35,989 bases of DNA, from NCBI GenBank assembly GCA_964645285.1, contig CAZYDR010000032.1, forward strand, positions 1 to 35,989, given 5' to 3'. Under the pieces are notes generated by a model that did no database searches, had not been told where the DNA came from, and was given only the letters and a program-made list of their open reading frames with translations. Shown in pieces: positions 1 through 8,434 of the stretch (positions within the stretch are counted from its first letter, which is position 1; each line of letters starts with the position of its first letter). Made by a program: the position numbers and the translations under genes. This DNA is from JAYZAP01 sp964645285. Lineage in GTDB: Bacteria > Pseudomonadota > Alphaproteobacteria > JAAXGF01.

Positions 1-58
1 GTGTACCGTCGTCAAATCACAAATCTATCTGGGCAATGCGGGTTAAAAGGAGGAGGCT

Positions 59-757
59 ATGACAACATCGAACGGCCGCCTGATTTTATGCCTTGCACTT
101 TGGCTGTTGCTGTCCGGCCAGTCTTCTTACAAATGGGATGTGTATACCAGCATGCTGTATCCCGGAACCACGGCACCGGAGCGTACTTCGCCCGACGACT
201 CGGAAGTTATTTTTCACGCGACGCAGTTCGCGGGGGCCACGACTGAACGTTACGTAATGTCCGACCTTGGATCCGAGACAGAGATACTACTATATGAAAA
301 GGATTCATACAGAGCTGAGATAATCTATGAAAAATCGATGCCTGGATCGAGAACTCTAATCCAGATTGCAGAAAATGTTGGCTCGGTGTTTGGGTATTTT
401 GATGGCAGTCCCGTCGCGGAGATCGATTACGGCTACGCTCAATCACCCGTGGGCATGATCGGATACATGCGTTTTACAACGCCTGCCGTCGTCTGTTCTG
501 ATTTCTATTTCGAGTGGGAAAGCAGTGAACGTGCGTTCGGCGCATTCTTTGGCGTATTCGAGCCGTCCTCCCTGATGGGCTATGTCTACAACACCGGTCC
601 GTCGAAATTTTCACACCCAGACATCGCGGACGTCCTTGCCCGGCTTGGCGTAGATGGTTACGAACCCAACAGCGATCTCACATTAAGCGACGGTGACTCT
701 TCAGTGGACTCATCGTCCAACGATTCCAGCACGGCGGATCCTTCGCGCGATAAGTAA
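59..757 (+). CDS. Hypothetical secreted protein with acidic Ser/Asp-rich tail
   Basis: I do not recognise this 232-residue protein. The ATG is preceded by a strong AGGAGG ribosome site about 4 nt upstream, which fixes the start. The N-terminus looks like a Sec signal peptide: a short polar stretch with one Arg, then a hydrophobic core (LILCLALWLLLSG) ending near residue 20. No lipobox Cys follows, so export rather than lipidation is likely. The middle is a mixed alpha/beta-like sequence with many aromatic residues. The last 25 or so residues are almost only Ser, Asp, Asn and Thr. Stretches such as 265-400 are visibly richer in A/T than the neighbouring genes, which hints at transfer from another source. 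It converges on the RND operon. No function can be assigned. Confidence 0.7.
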   Translation: MTTSNGRLILCLALWLLLSGQSSYKWDVYTSMLYPGTTAPERTSPDDSEVIFHATQFAGATTERYVMSDLGSETEILLYEKDSYRAEIIYEKSMPGSRTLIQIAENVGSVFGYFDGSPVAEIDYGYAQSPVGMIGYMRFTTPAVVCSDFYFEWESSERAFGAFFGVFEPSSLMGYVYNTGPSKFSHPDIADVLARLGVDGYEPNSDLTLSDGDSSVDSSSNDSSTADPSRDK

Positions 758-799
758 CCGTCAGGCCTTGGGCCGGACAGCGACGGCCATCGGCTAGCC

Positions 800-3700
800 C
801 TAAGCGGTAACGGTCACCGGGTCACGCCCCAATAACCTTCCGAAATCGCCCTGGATGGCGATCAGGGCCGGCACCACGATCAGCACCAGCAGGGTCGCGA
901 CCGCCAGGCCGAAGGTAATGGTGATGGCCATGGGCATAAGGAACTGGGCTTGCAGGCTGGTCTCGAACATCAACGGCGTGAGCCCGCCGATGGTCGTCGC
1001 CGAGGTCAGGATTACCGCCCGCAGACGGTCCTGCGAGCCGGCGGCAATGGCATCCATGAGCGCCTCGCCGGCACGCAACCGGCCGTCGATACTGGTGACC
1101 AGAATGATCGAGTCATTGACCACGATGCCCGACAGTCCAATCAGGGCAATCAGGCTGAGCACCGTCAGGTCATAGCCCATGAACAGATGCCCAACAGCAG
1201 CGCCAACAAAGCCCAGCGGAATCACCGACATGACCACCAGCGGCCGGGTATAGCTGGCGAACACCCAGGCCAGAATGAGATAGATCGCCGCCAGCCCGAC
1301 CATGGCGCCGGCCCGCATGTCGCCGAGGGTCGTCGCCTGCTCCTCGGACTTGCCGGCAAAGCTGGCCGTCACGTTGTGGCGGTGGGCAATGTCGGCAAGG
1401 CCATCGCGTTCGAGGGCGCTGAGAATTTCGTCGTTGCTGGTCACCTGCTTGTCGATCTCGGCGATGACCGATACCTGACGTGACCCGTTCTCGCGTTTGA
1501 TGCGGGCGAAACCCCGTGCATCGCGACGGTCGACCACGTCGCCCAAGGGCACCTCGGCGCCGGTGGGACCGCGCAGGTAAAGACTGTCCAGCGCCGTGGC
1601 GCCCACTGCCGCACGGGGATACTGGACCCGCACCAGCACCTCTTCGTCGCCGCGCGGGAAGCGCTTGGCAATGGCGCCCTCGAAGGCGTTACGCACCTGG
1701 CGGCCGACAATCTGGGTATTGAAACCCATGGCCCGGCCCCGGGTGTTGACCTCAAGAATGGTTTCCTGCTTGCCAAAGGGCAGATCGTCCTCGATGTCGC
1801 TGACGCCGGGGTAGCGCGCCAGCAGCCCTTTGACCTCGCTGGCCGCCGCCTTGAGGCTGGCGGCGTTACTGCCCGACAGCCGAACATCAATCTCGCGGCC
1901 GGGCGGGCCACCGCGGGCAGCGACAATGGTCAGGGTCGCGAGTCCCGGCATATCGGCGACTTCGGCGCGCCACGCGGCGATGAAGTCGGGGCTGGCCACG
2001 TGGCGTTCGTCGGTCGGCACCAGTTCGACGATTACGCCCCCCATGTGGTCGCCGGAAATTCCGACCACGCCGCGGCCCACCGATGTGCCAACCTTGCCGA
2101 CACTAAGATTCACCAGCGCGCTCTCACCGCCGGTGAGGGTCGCCTCGGTCGCTTTCAGGGCGCGCTCCAACTCGTCGATCATGGCCTCGGTATCGCGCCG
2201 CGGCGTGCCGGCCACCATTTCCACATTGGCGTAGACCCAATCGACCTCGGGCGACGGGAAGAAGACAAAGCCGATGCGCCCCCCGACCACCAGACCAATA
2301 CACAGGATAAATGCCGCCAACGCCGTGGCGACAGTGACGTAGCGCCACCGCAGACTGACCATAACAACCCGGCGGAACGTGCCGTCGCGAAAATTGTCGA
2401 AGTGGCTGTTGAACCACTGGCGCGGACGGCTCGGGGTGTCACCCACATGGCCCAGGGCGCCGCGCAGGTGGCCCGGCAGGATGAGGAAACTCTCGACCAG
2501 GCTGGCGATGATTACCGCGATGACCACGAAAGGAATTGCGGCGATAATGTCACCAATGATATCGGAGATCACCAGCAGCGGTACGAAGGCGGCGATGGTG
2601 GTGAGCGAGGCGCACAACACCGGCGCCGCCATACGCTTGGCGCCGGCTTCGGCGGCGTCAAGCGGCGCCATGCCGGCGCGGAAACGAATCTCGGCATGTT
2701 CACCGACCACGATGGCGTCATCGACGATGATACCGAGCGCCATGATCAGGCCGAAAAGACTGACCATGTTGATCGATTGACCGGTGGCCAGCATGGCCAC
2801 CATGGTCGCCAACAGGGATACCGGGATGCCGACAGCGACCCAGAAAGCAACCCGCATATTGAGGAACACGAACAAGATGACGATGACCAGGACCAAGCCA
2901 CCGGCGCCATTGTACAAGAGCAAGTTGAGCCGGCTGCGAATCAAGTCGGCGGCAACGTCGTACTGAACCACCGAGAGGTTATCGGGAAGCCTGGCGCCAA
3001 GATCGACGAGATAACCATCGACCGTATCGGCCAATGTCAGGGCGTCGGCATTAAGCGAGCGCTGAACGTGGATTTCGATGGCCGACTGACCGCCCTGGCG
3101 GACGGTGACGCCGCCATCGTCGAAACGCTCGCTCAGGGTGGCAATATCGCGCAGGTAAATTTTCTCGCCATTGGCCAGGGCCCGAACCTCCACATCACCC
3201 AGGGCGTCGGCCGACTTCATCAGGCCGATGCTGCGGATCTGCCGCTCGGCACCGCCACTGGTGTCGCCGGACGGCATGTCCTGGGAGGTCTCGGCGATGC
3301 GCGCCGCTATGTCACCCAAGGTCAGGTCAAGCCGTCGCAAGGTGGCGGGCTCAATCTCGATCCAGATTTCCTCGTCGCGGACACCAATCAGATCCACCTT
3401 GTCGATGCCGGCGGCTAACAGATCCTCGCGGATGGTCTTGGCCTGAGCCTTGAGAGCGGCCTCGCCGTAGGGACCGGATATCAGCAACCTGGTGATATTG
3501 TCGTAGCGCACCAGGCGCCTGATCACCGGACGCTCGCTGTCCTCGGGCAGGGTCGTGACCTGACCGACCGCGGTCTCCACGTCAGAAAGTGCAACCTGCA
3601 TGTCGCTGCCGGGCTCGAATTCGACGAGCAGTGTGGCGTGGCCCTCAAGAGAACTCGACCGGACTTGCATGACCGCGTCGAGATACCGAACTTCCGGCTC

Positions 3701-3913
3701 GATGGCCTGGATCACGTTGGAGTCAACGTCCTCGGCACTGGCCCCCGGCCACTCGATGGTCACACTGATGACATCGATGCCGAAATTGGGAAAAAACTGG
3801 GTGTTGAGACGGTTATAGGCAAACAAACCCAAGGTGATTATCAGGATCATCAGCAGGTTCGCCGCCGTCGGGTGGCGGGCAAAAATATCGATGAGGCCGC
3901 CGCGCGGGTTCAC
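800..3913 (-). CDS. RND efflux transporter, inner-membrane pump (AcrB/HAE1-like)
   Basis: This 1037-residue protein has the length and architecture of a resistance-nodulation-division pump. It has a first membrane helix at about residues 18-35, a large periplasmic part, a helix bundle at about 335-480, then a repeat of the same plan with a last helix bundle at about 865-1025. The proton-relay pair is present in helix 4 as D398-D399 (GIIVDDAIVVGEHAE). The start is GTG, overlapping the stop of the membrane-fusion gene by 4 nt (GTGA), so translation is probably coupled. In this family the pump exchanges protons for drugs, lipophilic compounds or metals across the inner membrane. The substrate cannot be read from sequence. 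No outer-membrane TolC-type gene is in the window, so a channel from elsewhere would be needed. Confidence 0.93.
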   Translation of the reverse strand: MNPRGGLIDIFARHPTAANLLMILIITLGLFAYNRLNTQFFPNFGIDVISVTIEWPGASAEDVDSNVIQAIEPEVRYLDAVMQVRSSSLEGHATLLVEFEPGSDMQVALSDVETAVGQVTTLPEDSERPVIRRLVRYDNITRLLISGPYGEAALKAQAKTIREDLLAAGIDKVDLIGVRDEEIWIEIEPATLRRLDLTLGDIAARIAETSQDMPSGDTSGGAERQIRSIGLMKSADALGDVEVRALANGEKIYLRDIATLSERFDDGGVTVRQGGQSAIEIHVQRSLNADALTLADTVDGYLVDLGARLPDNLSVVQYDVAADLIRSRLNLLLYNGAGGLVLVIVILFVFLNMRVAFWVAVGIPVSLLATMVAMLATGQSINMVSLFGLIMALGIIVDDAIVVGEHAEIRFRAGMAPLDAAEAGAKRMAAPVLCASLTTIAAFVPLLVISDIIGDIIAAIPFVVIAVIIASLVESFLILPGHLRGALGHVGDTPSRPRQWFNSHFDNFRDGTFRRVVMVSLRWRYVTVATALAAFILCIGLVVGGRIGFVFFPSPEVDWVYANVEMVAGTPRRDTEAMIDELERALKATEATLTGGESALVNLSVGKVGTSVGRGVVGISGDHMGGVIVELVPTDERHVASPDFIAAWRAEVADMPGLATLTIVAARGGPPGREIDVRLSGSNAASLKAAASEVKGLLARYPGVSDIEDDLPFGKQETILEVNTRGRAMGFNTQIVGRQVRNAFEGAIAKRFPRGDEEVLVRVQYPRAAVGATALDSLYLRGPTGAEVPLGDVVDRRDARGFARIKRENGSRQVSVIAEIDKQVTSNDEILSALERDGLADIAHRHNVTASFAGKSEEQATTLGDMRAGAMVGLAAIYLILAWVFASYTRPLVVMSVIPLGFVGAAVGHLFMGYDLTVLSLIALIGLSGIVVNDSIILVTSIDGRLRAGEALMDAIAAGSQDRLRAVILTSATTIGGLTPLMFETSLQAQFLMPMAITITFGLAVATLLVLIVVPALIAIQGDFGRLLGRDPVTVTA

Positions 3914-5148
3914 TTGATGTCGACCTGAAGGCCCGGACCGATCTCCGGCAACCGAGTGGTGACCACTTGCTCACCACTCGCCAGTGCACCGCGCACCAGC
4001 ACATCATCGTCGCTACGGGCCACCACCTCCACCGGGCGCGCCTCAAGCACACCGTCAATGGCCACATAGACCACGGCACCATCATGGAGCGCACTTTCCG
4101 GTAGACTCACCACGTCTTCGTAAAGCTGGTCGGCAAGAGTGACCTCGACGAACGCACCGGGCCGCAAAATGTCACCGGCGCCGGCGCCCTCGACCCGGGC
4201 GTAGAGATCGACACCGCCGCTCTGGGCGTCGATCTCACCCTCGACCCGGTCGATCACCGCCGCGAACGGGAACGCCTGATCACCGATCCGCCACACCACG
4301 TTGGTGGGCTTGCCATGATAGCCGTCACCGGCCAACAGACGGGCAAACTGGGCGCCGGAAACATGAAAATGAGCCTCCAGGCGGCCGGCGTCGATTAGCC
4401 GCGCGACCCGGTCACCGGTACCGACCCGCTTGCCGATAGCCACGCCAGTCTCCACCAGATAGCCATCGAACGGCGCCACCAGCCGGGTCTCCTCAAGCTT
4501 GCGGCGGGCGCGGTCGAGCGCCACCATCCGGCGCTCAATCACGGCGCGCTGTTGGGCCGCCTGGGCCGCCAGCCGGTCGATGGTCTGTTGCCGCTGGATG
4601 ACCTGCTGGGCGCGAATACTGAGATTCAGGCGGGCGTCGTCGAGAGCCTTGGGCGAGGCCGCCGGCGAATCCGCCAGCTTCTCCCGCCGCGCCAGTTCGC
4701 GGCGGGCGAGTTCCAACTGTTCGTTGTCACGGCGCAATAGCTGACCGGCGGCGGCGTGGTCGGTGGCGGTCTCGTCGAGCTTGGCCCGGGCCTCGGCGAC
4801 CTGGGCTCCATAGTCCGCCACGTCGGACTCATAATCGAAGGGGTCGATGGCAATGAGCATCTCACCGACCCGGACCACGCCGCCGTCGACAAAATTGGCG
4901 CCCACGGCCACCACGCGGCCCGCCGCCAGGGGCCGCAGCTCGACCTCACGGCCGGCAATGATAGCGCCGTAGAGCGCCATGGTGGGCCGCACATCGCGGT
5001 GCTCCACCGTCACCGCCGCCACGGCATGGGCCTTGGCTTCCGGCGGCTTGGCCTCGACCTGGGGCCGGGAGTTCCACAGCTCCACGGACCCCGCCACGGC
5101 GCCGACGAGAATAATCAGCGGCAAAACATACCTGAGAAACTTGCCCAT
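3910..5148 (-). CDS. RND efflux membrane-fusion (periplasmic adaptor) protein, HlyD/AcrA-like
   Basis: The 412-residue product starts with a single uncleaved or signal-like membrane helix (residues 5-22). A lipoyl/barrel-sandwich half follows near 55-100, then a long Gln/Ala/Arg-rich coiled-coil hairpin at about 105-210. The second lipoyl half contains the typical sequence LVAPFDGYL, and beta-barrel domains follow. This is the adaptor that joins the RND pump to an outer-membrane channel. The ATG at 5148 is chosen because it overlaps the TetR stop as TAATG and begins right before the membrane helix. The reading frame stays open further upstream, but there it only shadows the TetR gene. It overlaps the pump gene downstream by 4 nt, so the three genes form one coupled operon. 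Confidence 0.92.
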   Translation of the reverse strand: MGKFLRYVLPLIILVGAVAGSVELWNSRPQVEAKPPEAKAHAVAAVTVEHRDVRPTMALYGAIIAGREVELRPLAAGRVVAVGANFVDGGVVRVGEMLIAIDPFDYESDVADYGAQVAEARAKLDETATDHAAAGQLLRRDNEQLELARRELARREKLADSPAASPKALDDARLNLSIRAQQVIQRQQTIDRLAAQAAQQRAVIERRMVALDRARRKLEETRLVAPFDGYLVETGVAIGKRVGTGDRVARLIDAGRLEAHFHVSGAQFARLLAGDGYHGKPTNVVWRIGDQAFPFAAVIDRVEGEIDAQSGGVDLYARVEGAGAGDILRPGAFVEVTLADQLYEDVVSLPESALHDGAVVYVAIDGVLEARPVEVVARSDDDVLVRGALASGEQVVTTRLPEIGPGLQVDIK

Positions 5149-5876
5149 TATGCCGGGCCTCCATCGCTGTCCGGTTCGACCGCGGGAAGCCCGAACATGG
5201 CCAGGGCGGCCGGCGTCATGGTGTTGATGATGAATTCGACCCGTTCGGGGGTGTACTCGTCCCATCCCAGTCGGGCGCAAACCACCCGCCGCGCCGCCCC
5301 TATCGCCATGCATTGGCCGATTAATGCGGCGGTCAACAGGCGAGTCTCCGGGGCCTCGGCGGGCTGGCCGCTGGCGGCGCCAACCAATCGCGCCACGGCG
5401 TTGTGCAAAGGGTGAATGCGCTCGCCCAGCAACATGGGAAAGAGCTTCGACGGGCTGTAAAACTCACGCAGCATAAGCTGCATCTGCCAGCGCATACGCT
5501 CGTTACTCAGGATTGACATCAACAGGCCGCGAAGGAAACCGGCCATGATCCGGGCAAGCTTGGCACGGTCACCATCAGCCGCCGCCACGCCGGCATTGAG
5601 GTTGGTAATAGCGGGAACGATAATCGGTTCCGTGTCGGCGACGAGCTGTCGCAGCACCTCGCGATAAAGTCCCTCCTTACCGCCGAAGTGATAACCGATG
5701 GCCGACAAATTGGCCTCACCGGCCTTGGCCAGAGCCCGGGTCGATACGGAGGCATAGCCCCGATCAGCGAACAGCTTACCGGCGGCATCGAGCAACCTGG
5801 CCCGCCTCGCCTCGCCATCGGAACGGGTGCGCGGGCGCGATTTGGCCGCGCTTCTTTGAGCAGTGGTTTGTGACAT
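5148..5876 (-). CDS. TetR-family transcriptional regulator of the RND operon (CecR-like C-terminal domain)
   Basis: The 242-residue protein has an N-terminal TetR helix-turn-helix at about residues 20-65. It shows the usual pattern LLDAAGKLFADRGY, STRALAKAG and IGYHFGGKEGLYREVL. The C-terminal part, with HPLHNAVARLVG and repeated hydrophobic helices, resembles the DUF1956/CecR ligand-binding type. The ATG at 5876 is preferred over a TTG at 5894, because the TTG lies inside the 22-bp palindrome that is probably this protein's own operator. The gene is first in the operon and its stop overlaps the adaptor start. By analogy with this family it should repress itself and the pump until a ligand binds. 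That is inferred, and the ligand is unknown. No clear Shine-Dalgarno sequence precedes the ATG. Confidence 0.9.
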   Translation of the reverse strand: MSQTTAQRSAAKSRPRTRSDGEARRARLLDAAGKLFADRGYASVSTRALAKAGEANLSAIGYHFGGKEGLYREVLRQLVADTEPIIVPAITNLNAGVAAADGDRAKLARIMAGFLRGLLMSILSNERMRWQMQLMLREFYSPSKLFPMLLGERIHPLHNAVARLVGAASGQPAEAPETRLLTAALIGQCMAIGAARRVVCARLGWDEYTPERVEFIINTMTPAALAMFGLPAVEPDSDGGPA

Positions 5877-5885
5877 AGATATTAG

Positions 5886-5907
5886 ATAGTTCAAACGTTT
5901 GAACTAT
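5886..5907. promoter_or_regulatory. Perfect 22-bp palindrome, probable TetR operator
   Basis: The half-site ATAGTTCAAAC is followed directly by its exact reverse complement, with no spacer and no mismatch. It lies 10 to 31 nt upstream of the TetR ATG, in the position of the operon's promoter or 5' leader. Perfect palindromes of this size next to a divergent or self-regulating TetR gene are usually its binding site. Operator function is inferred; the symmetry is seen directly. Confidence 0.8.
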
Positions 5908-6711
5908 ACAAGAGACAGCGGCAAGTTTTTACCCGAACGCCCTCTGTAGTCTGGCCGTAATTAAATCGCAGCGGATAGAATTAAATTGCCGGAATATTCC
6001 GAAATGTAACGGGACGTGGTGGGATTTATTCCCCACCAATCTCTCGGAGTCGGGGTGTGGCTCCGGACGCCATGGGTGACGAGAACGGCGTTTAGAATGC
6101 CGTTTGAATGGCCTTCAATGGGCAGTCCGGCGGCCTCACCCAGATTGGCTCGACGCCGTCGCCATAGGTCGCCCTAACGTACTCTGGCGTTGGCTTGAAG
6201 CCATGTCGAACAGCACATTGTCGCGTTCGGCTTCGGGCTTGAGGTCTGGTAGTCGTTCGACGCGCTAACGCAATCGCGGCAGTAACCCGCCGGAAAAATT
6301 CTATTCCGTCAACCAACGCGCTGGGCTTTTATAGAAAGACGTGCAAATTAGGGCCGCATCCGACTTTACCACCTCGTCACGGACCTCCAAATGAACTTGC
6401 GATTGACTCCTGCAATGTCCTGTGTGGATGGCTCCCGCGTTGCAAGGACTTATTTCGGCGTAGCTACCTAGTCAGGTACAGTCTTGTGTCCGGCCTGTTG
6501 ATGCGGCTTTGTTGAACCGCTGGCCTTGATGGTATTCGTGGATCGGGTCCCTATCTGTTATGCGGGCTCGAACACCCAGGACATTGGTCGGGTTGTCCCG
6601 ATCCCCGGCCTGACCGGTTCGCCATCACGTCTCGTCGTCCTTGCAATCGTCGAAAGCCGTTGTGCCTTCGAGCGATCAATTGGTCATGCGGTCCCCTCCC
6701 GGGGCGTTGGC
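5908..6711. other. Long intergenic region without a convincing gene
   Basis: About 800 nt hold no open frame that looks like a protein. The longest candidate (minus strand, 6092-6316) has an irregular, Arg-rich composition and no ribosome site. Near the TetR end there is a 12-bp perfect palindrome (5990-6001, CGGAATATTCCG). A 7-bp stem with an 8-nt loop lies at 6017-6038 (TGGTGGG / CCCACCA) with no T-run, so it is not an obvious terminator. The stretch 5930-6030 is richer in A/T and contains AATTAAAT twice. The rest may be decayed coding DNA or the leader of the RTX gene; I cannot identify it. Confidence 0.5.
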
Positions 6712-7689
6712 ATGTCAGCGATTGTTGACCGACCGGTCTTGCGATGTACGCAACACGGACCGGGCGACAGTGGGAACGGGTGTCATGGCCAAGGCCAAGG
6801 GGCAATCAGGTCACGTAAGCTCAAGAGCGGTAACGGGGACGATGTCCTGATTGGCGGCGCCGGCAACGACAAACTAAACGGCGGCAAAGGTAACGACACC
6901 CTGATCGGCCTCGGCGGCAACGACCGGCTCGACGGCGGTGACGGCGATGACCTGATCCATGGCGGTGAAGGCCGCAACCATATAGATGCGGGTGATGGCA
7001 ACAACCATGTGACGGTAGGGTCCGACAACGACACCATCAAGGCCGATGACGGCGACAACGTGATCGATGCCGGCGACGGTCGCAACAGGGTCACTGTCGA
7101 CGACGGTAACAACACCATCATCACCGGTACCGGCGACGACACCATCAGGGCCGACGACGGCGACAACGTGATCGATGCCGGCGACGGTCGCAAACGGATC
7201 ACCGTCGACGACGGTAACAACACCATCACCACCGGCACCGGCGACGACACCATCAGGGCCGGTAACGGTGACAACGTGATCGATGCCGGCGATGGCGATA
7301 ACCGGGTACGCACGGGCGACGGCGACGACATTGTCGTGACCGGCGGCGGTAACGATTGGGTGTTCACCGATGGCGGCAACGACACGATCGACGGCGGGCA
7401 AGGCGACGACATCCTGACCGGTGGGACAGGCGACGACTTGTTCGTCTTCGCCAATGGCGACGGCGACGACACGGTCACCGACTTCCAGGCCGGGGCGGGG
7501 ACAGACGACGTTCTCGATTTCTCGCAGTATGACAGTGTCACGGGGCTGGGCGATCTGATCATCACCCAGGTTGGCGCGGATACGGAGATCTACGGTCTCG
7601 ATCCTGTCACCGGTCTCGATGTTGATGACTCCGTACGCCTGCTGGGTGTCGACTCCACGTTGCTCCACGCCGACGATTTTATCTTCTGA
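6712..7689 (+). CDS. RTX/hemolysin-type calcium-binding repeat protein, probable type I secretion substrate
   Basis: From about 6830 the protein is built of glycine- and aspartate-rich nonapeptides of the GGxGxDxLx type (for example GGAGNDKLNGGKGNDTLIG). These form calcium-binding beta-rolls in exported RTX proteins. The C-terminal 85 residues have the standard ending of such proteins: FVFANGDGDDTVTDFQAG, then LDFSQYD, SVRLLGVDSTLL and DDFIF. There is no N-terminal signal, as expected for type I secretion; no secretion ABC/HlyD pair is nearby. The start is doubtful. In this frame the nearest ATG is at 6712 with a poor ribosome site and an unlikely N-terminus. A better N-terminus, MAKAKGQSGH, begins at 6785 in another frame and would join the repeats if one base were restored near 6812-6817. 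No enzymatic domain is present, so the role is unknown (surface layer, adhesion or matrix are options). Confidence 0.75.
   Translation: MSAIVDRPVLRCTQHGPGDSGNGCHGQGQGAIRSRKLKSGNGDDVLIGGAGNDKLNGGKGNDTLIGLGGNDRLDGGDGDDLIHGGEGRNHIDAGDGNNHVTVGSDNDTIKADDGDNVIDAGDGRNRVTVDDGNNTIITGTGDDTIRADDGDNVIDAGDGRKRITVDDGNNTITTGTGDDTIRAGNGDNVIDAGDGDNRVRTGDGDDIVVTGGGNDWVFTDGGNDTIDGGQGDDILTGGTGDDLFVFANGDGDDTVTDFQAGAGTDDVLDFSQYDSVTGLGDLIITQVGADTEIYGLDPVTGLDVDDSVRLLGVDSTLLHADDFIF
7030..7290 (+). repeat. Two 108-bp tandem repeat units plus partial third inside the RTX gene
   Basis: Units at 7030-7137 and 7138-7245 are nearly identical, and a third begins at 7246 and diverges after about 45 nt. Each encodes 36 residues, that is four RTX nonapeptides (pattern DDTIRADDGD, NVIDAGDGR, ITVDDGNN, ITTGTG). 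The near identity at DNA level points to recent duplication within the beta-roll. Confidence 0.85.
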
Positions 7690-7696
7690 TTTTCGG

Positions 7697-7716
7697 GGCA
7701 ATCCGCCAGGATTGCC
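7697..7716 (+). terminator. Hairpin after the RTX gene, possible weak terminator
   Basis: The stem GGCAATCC pairs perfectly with GGATTGCC over 8 bp with a 4-nt GCCA loop, starting 8 nt after the RTX stop. Only a short, mixed T/G stretch follows, so intrinsic termination would be weak. It may instead stabilise the 3' end of the mRNA. Confidence 0.45.
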
Positions 7717-7744
7717 TGTTGGAGATATGAGCGTGGAGAGTTGA

Positions 7745-8056
7745 ATGGCGGACGATGATGCAGGGGCGGCGCCTCGGGTGACGGCGGCGCCCGGGTTCAC
7801 CGGGTGGCTGTCGGAGAATGATTGCAGCCTGATCGTTTCGACCTATCAGACCCGCAAGATCATTACCATTGGCGTCGATGACGACGATCGGCTGGTTCTC
7901 ACGCCGCGTACCCGTCTTGCCTTTTTCGTCGCCGTTCCGGTGGGGCATGGCCATTTAATCCTATCCGCTCACGGCAGACTAATTCGAGCCGGCCCACTGG
8001 GCGGCGAGCAGAACGACGGCGTAGCGGGCCGCTTTGCCAGCGCCGACGAGGCCTAG
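7745..8056 (+). pseudogene. N-terminal fragment of a DUF4915/TIGR03032-type protein
   Basis: The first 60 or so codons match the start of TIGR03032/DUF4915 proteins as I recall them: a GFxxWLxExxxSLxxSTYQTxKIxxIG pattern followed by DDRLVLTPRT. Full members run to more than 300 residues and form a propeller-like domain, often encoded near surface or secreted proteins. Here the similarity fades after about position 7920, and the frame runs into the tail of the YqaA gene on the other strand. The gene therefore looks truncated, probably by a deletion joining it to the YqaA locus. The ATG at 7745 has a weak GAGAG upstream. I am fairly sure of the family and less sure of the break point. Confidence 0.55.
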
Positions 8057-8413
8057 GAACAGCCAGAAATTGACCCGTAGCAGGCCGGCGGCGAAGGTCA
8101 GGGGGTCGCCGACGATGGGCACCCAGGCGAACAAAAGGGACCACACGCCCCAGCGGCGGAACCAGTTGCTGGCGCGCTCCAGGGCCGGGCCGTCCACGGG
8201 AAACCACCGGCGCTCGCGCCATCGCAGGCAATAGCGCCCAAGCACCCAGTTGACCGCAGCCCCCAGGGTGTTGCCCAGGCTCGCTACAAGCCACAGCCAC
8301 AAGCCGTCGTTGCCGCCCATCGCAACCAGGGCGGCGAGCACCACCTCGGACGAGAACGGCAGAATGGTAGCGGCGAGAAAAGCGCTGGCGAAAAGCCCGA
8401 TGTAGCCTTCCAT
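7979..8413 (-). CDS. YqaA-family small DedA-like membrane protein
   Basis: The 144-residue protein has about four hydrophobic segments and the family signature of YqaA, a short relative of DedA/VTT (SNARE-associated) proteins. An N-terminal helix with FLAATILPFSSEVVLAAL is followed by a Gly/Asn-rich re-entrant stretch (ASLGNTLGAAVNWVLGRY). A conserved FAWVPIVGDPLTFAAGLLR segment follows, and a last helix. DedA relatives act in the inner membrane, some as lipid-carrier flippases. For YqaA itself the role is not settled. The length is typical of the subfamily. Its 3' end is overlapped by the stub of the DUF4915 gene on the other strand, and the methyltransferase gene lies 21 nt upstream on the same strand. 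Confidence 0.85.
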   Translation of the reverse strand: MEGYIGLFASAFLAATILPFSSEVVLAALVAMGGNDGLWLWLVASLGNTLGAAVNWVLGRYCLRWRERRWFPVDGPALERASNWFRRWGVWSLLFAWVPIVGDPLTFAAGLLRVNFWLFLGLVGAGKAARYAVVLLAAQWAGSN

Positions 8414-8434
8414 GTATCGGCCGGGGCCGGCCCG

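Noticed and set aside
2000..3418. 472-residue plus-strand frame inside the RND pump gene
   Set aside because: His/Asp/Gln-rich shadow of a well-conserved pump; no ribosome site and no family pattern.
6017..6038. Hairpin with 7-bp stem as a terminator
   Set aside because: No T-run on either strand and no gene ends next to it.
6092..6316. 74-residue minus-strand frame in the large gap
   Set aside because: No ribosome site, irregular Arg/Thr-rich sequence, no recognisable motif. It could be decayed coding DNA but cannot be supported.
7030..7290. CRISPR-like repeat array
   Set aside because: The repeats are continuous, in frame and encode RTX nonapeptides; there are no spacers.
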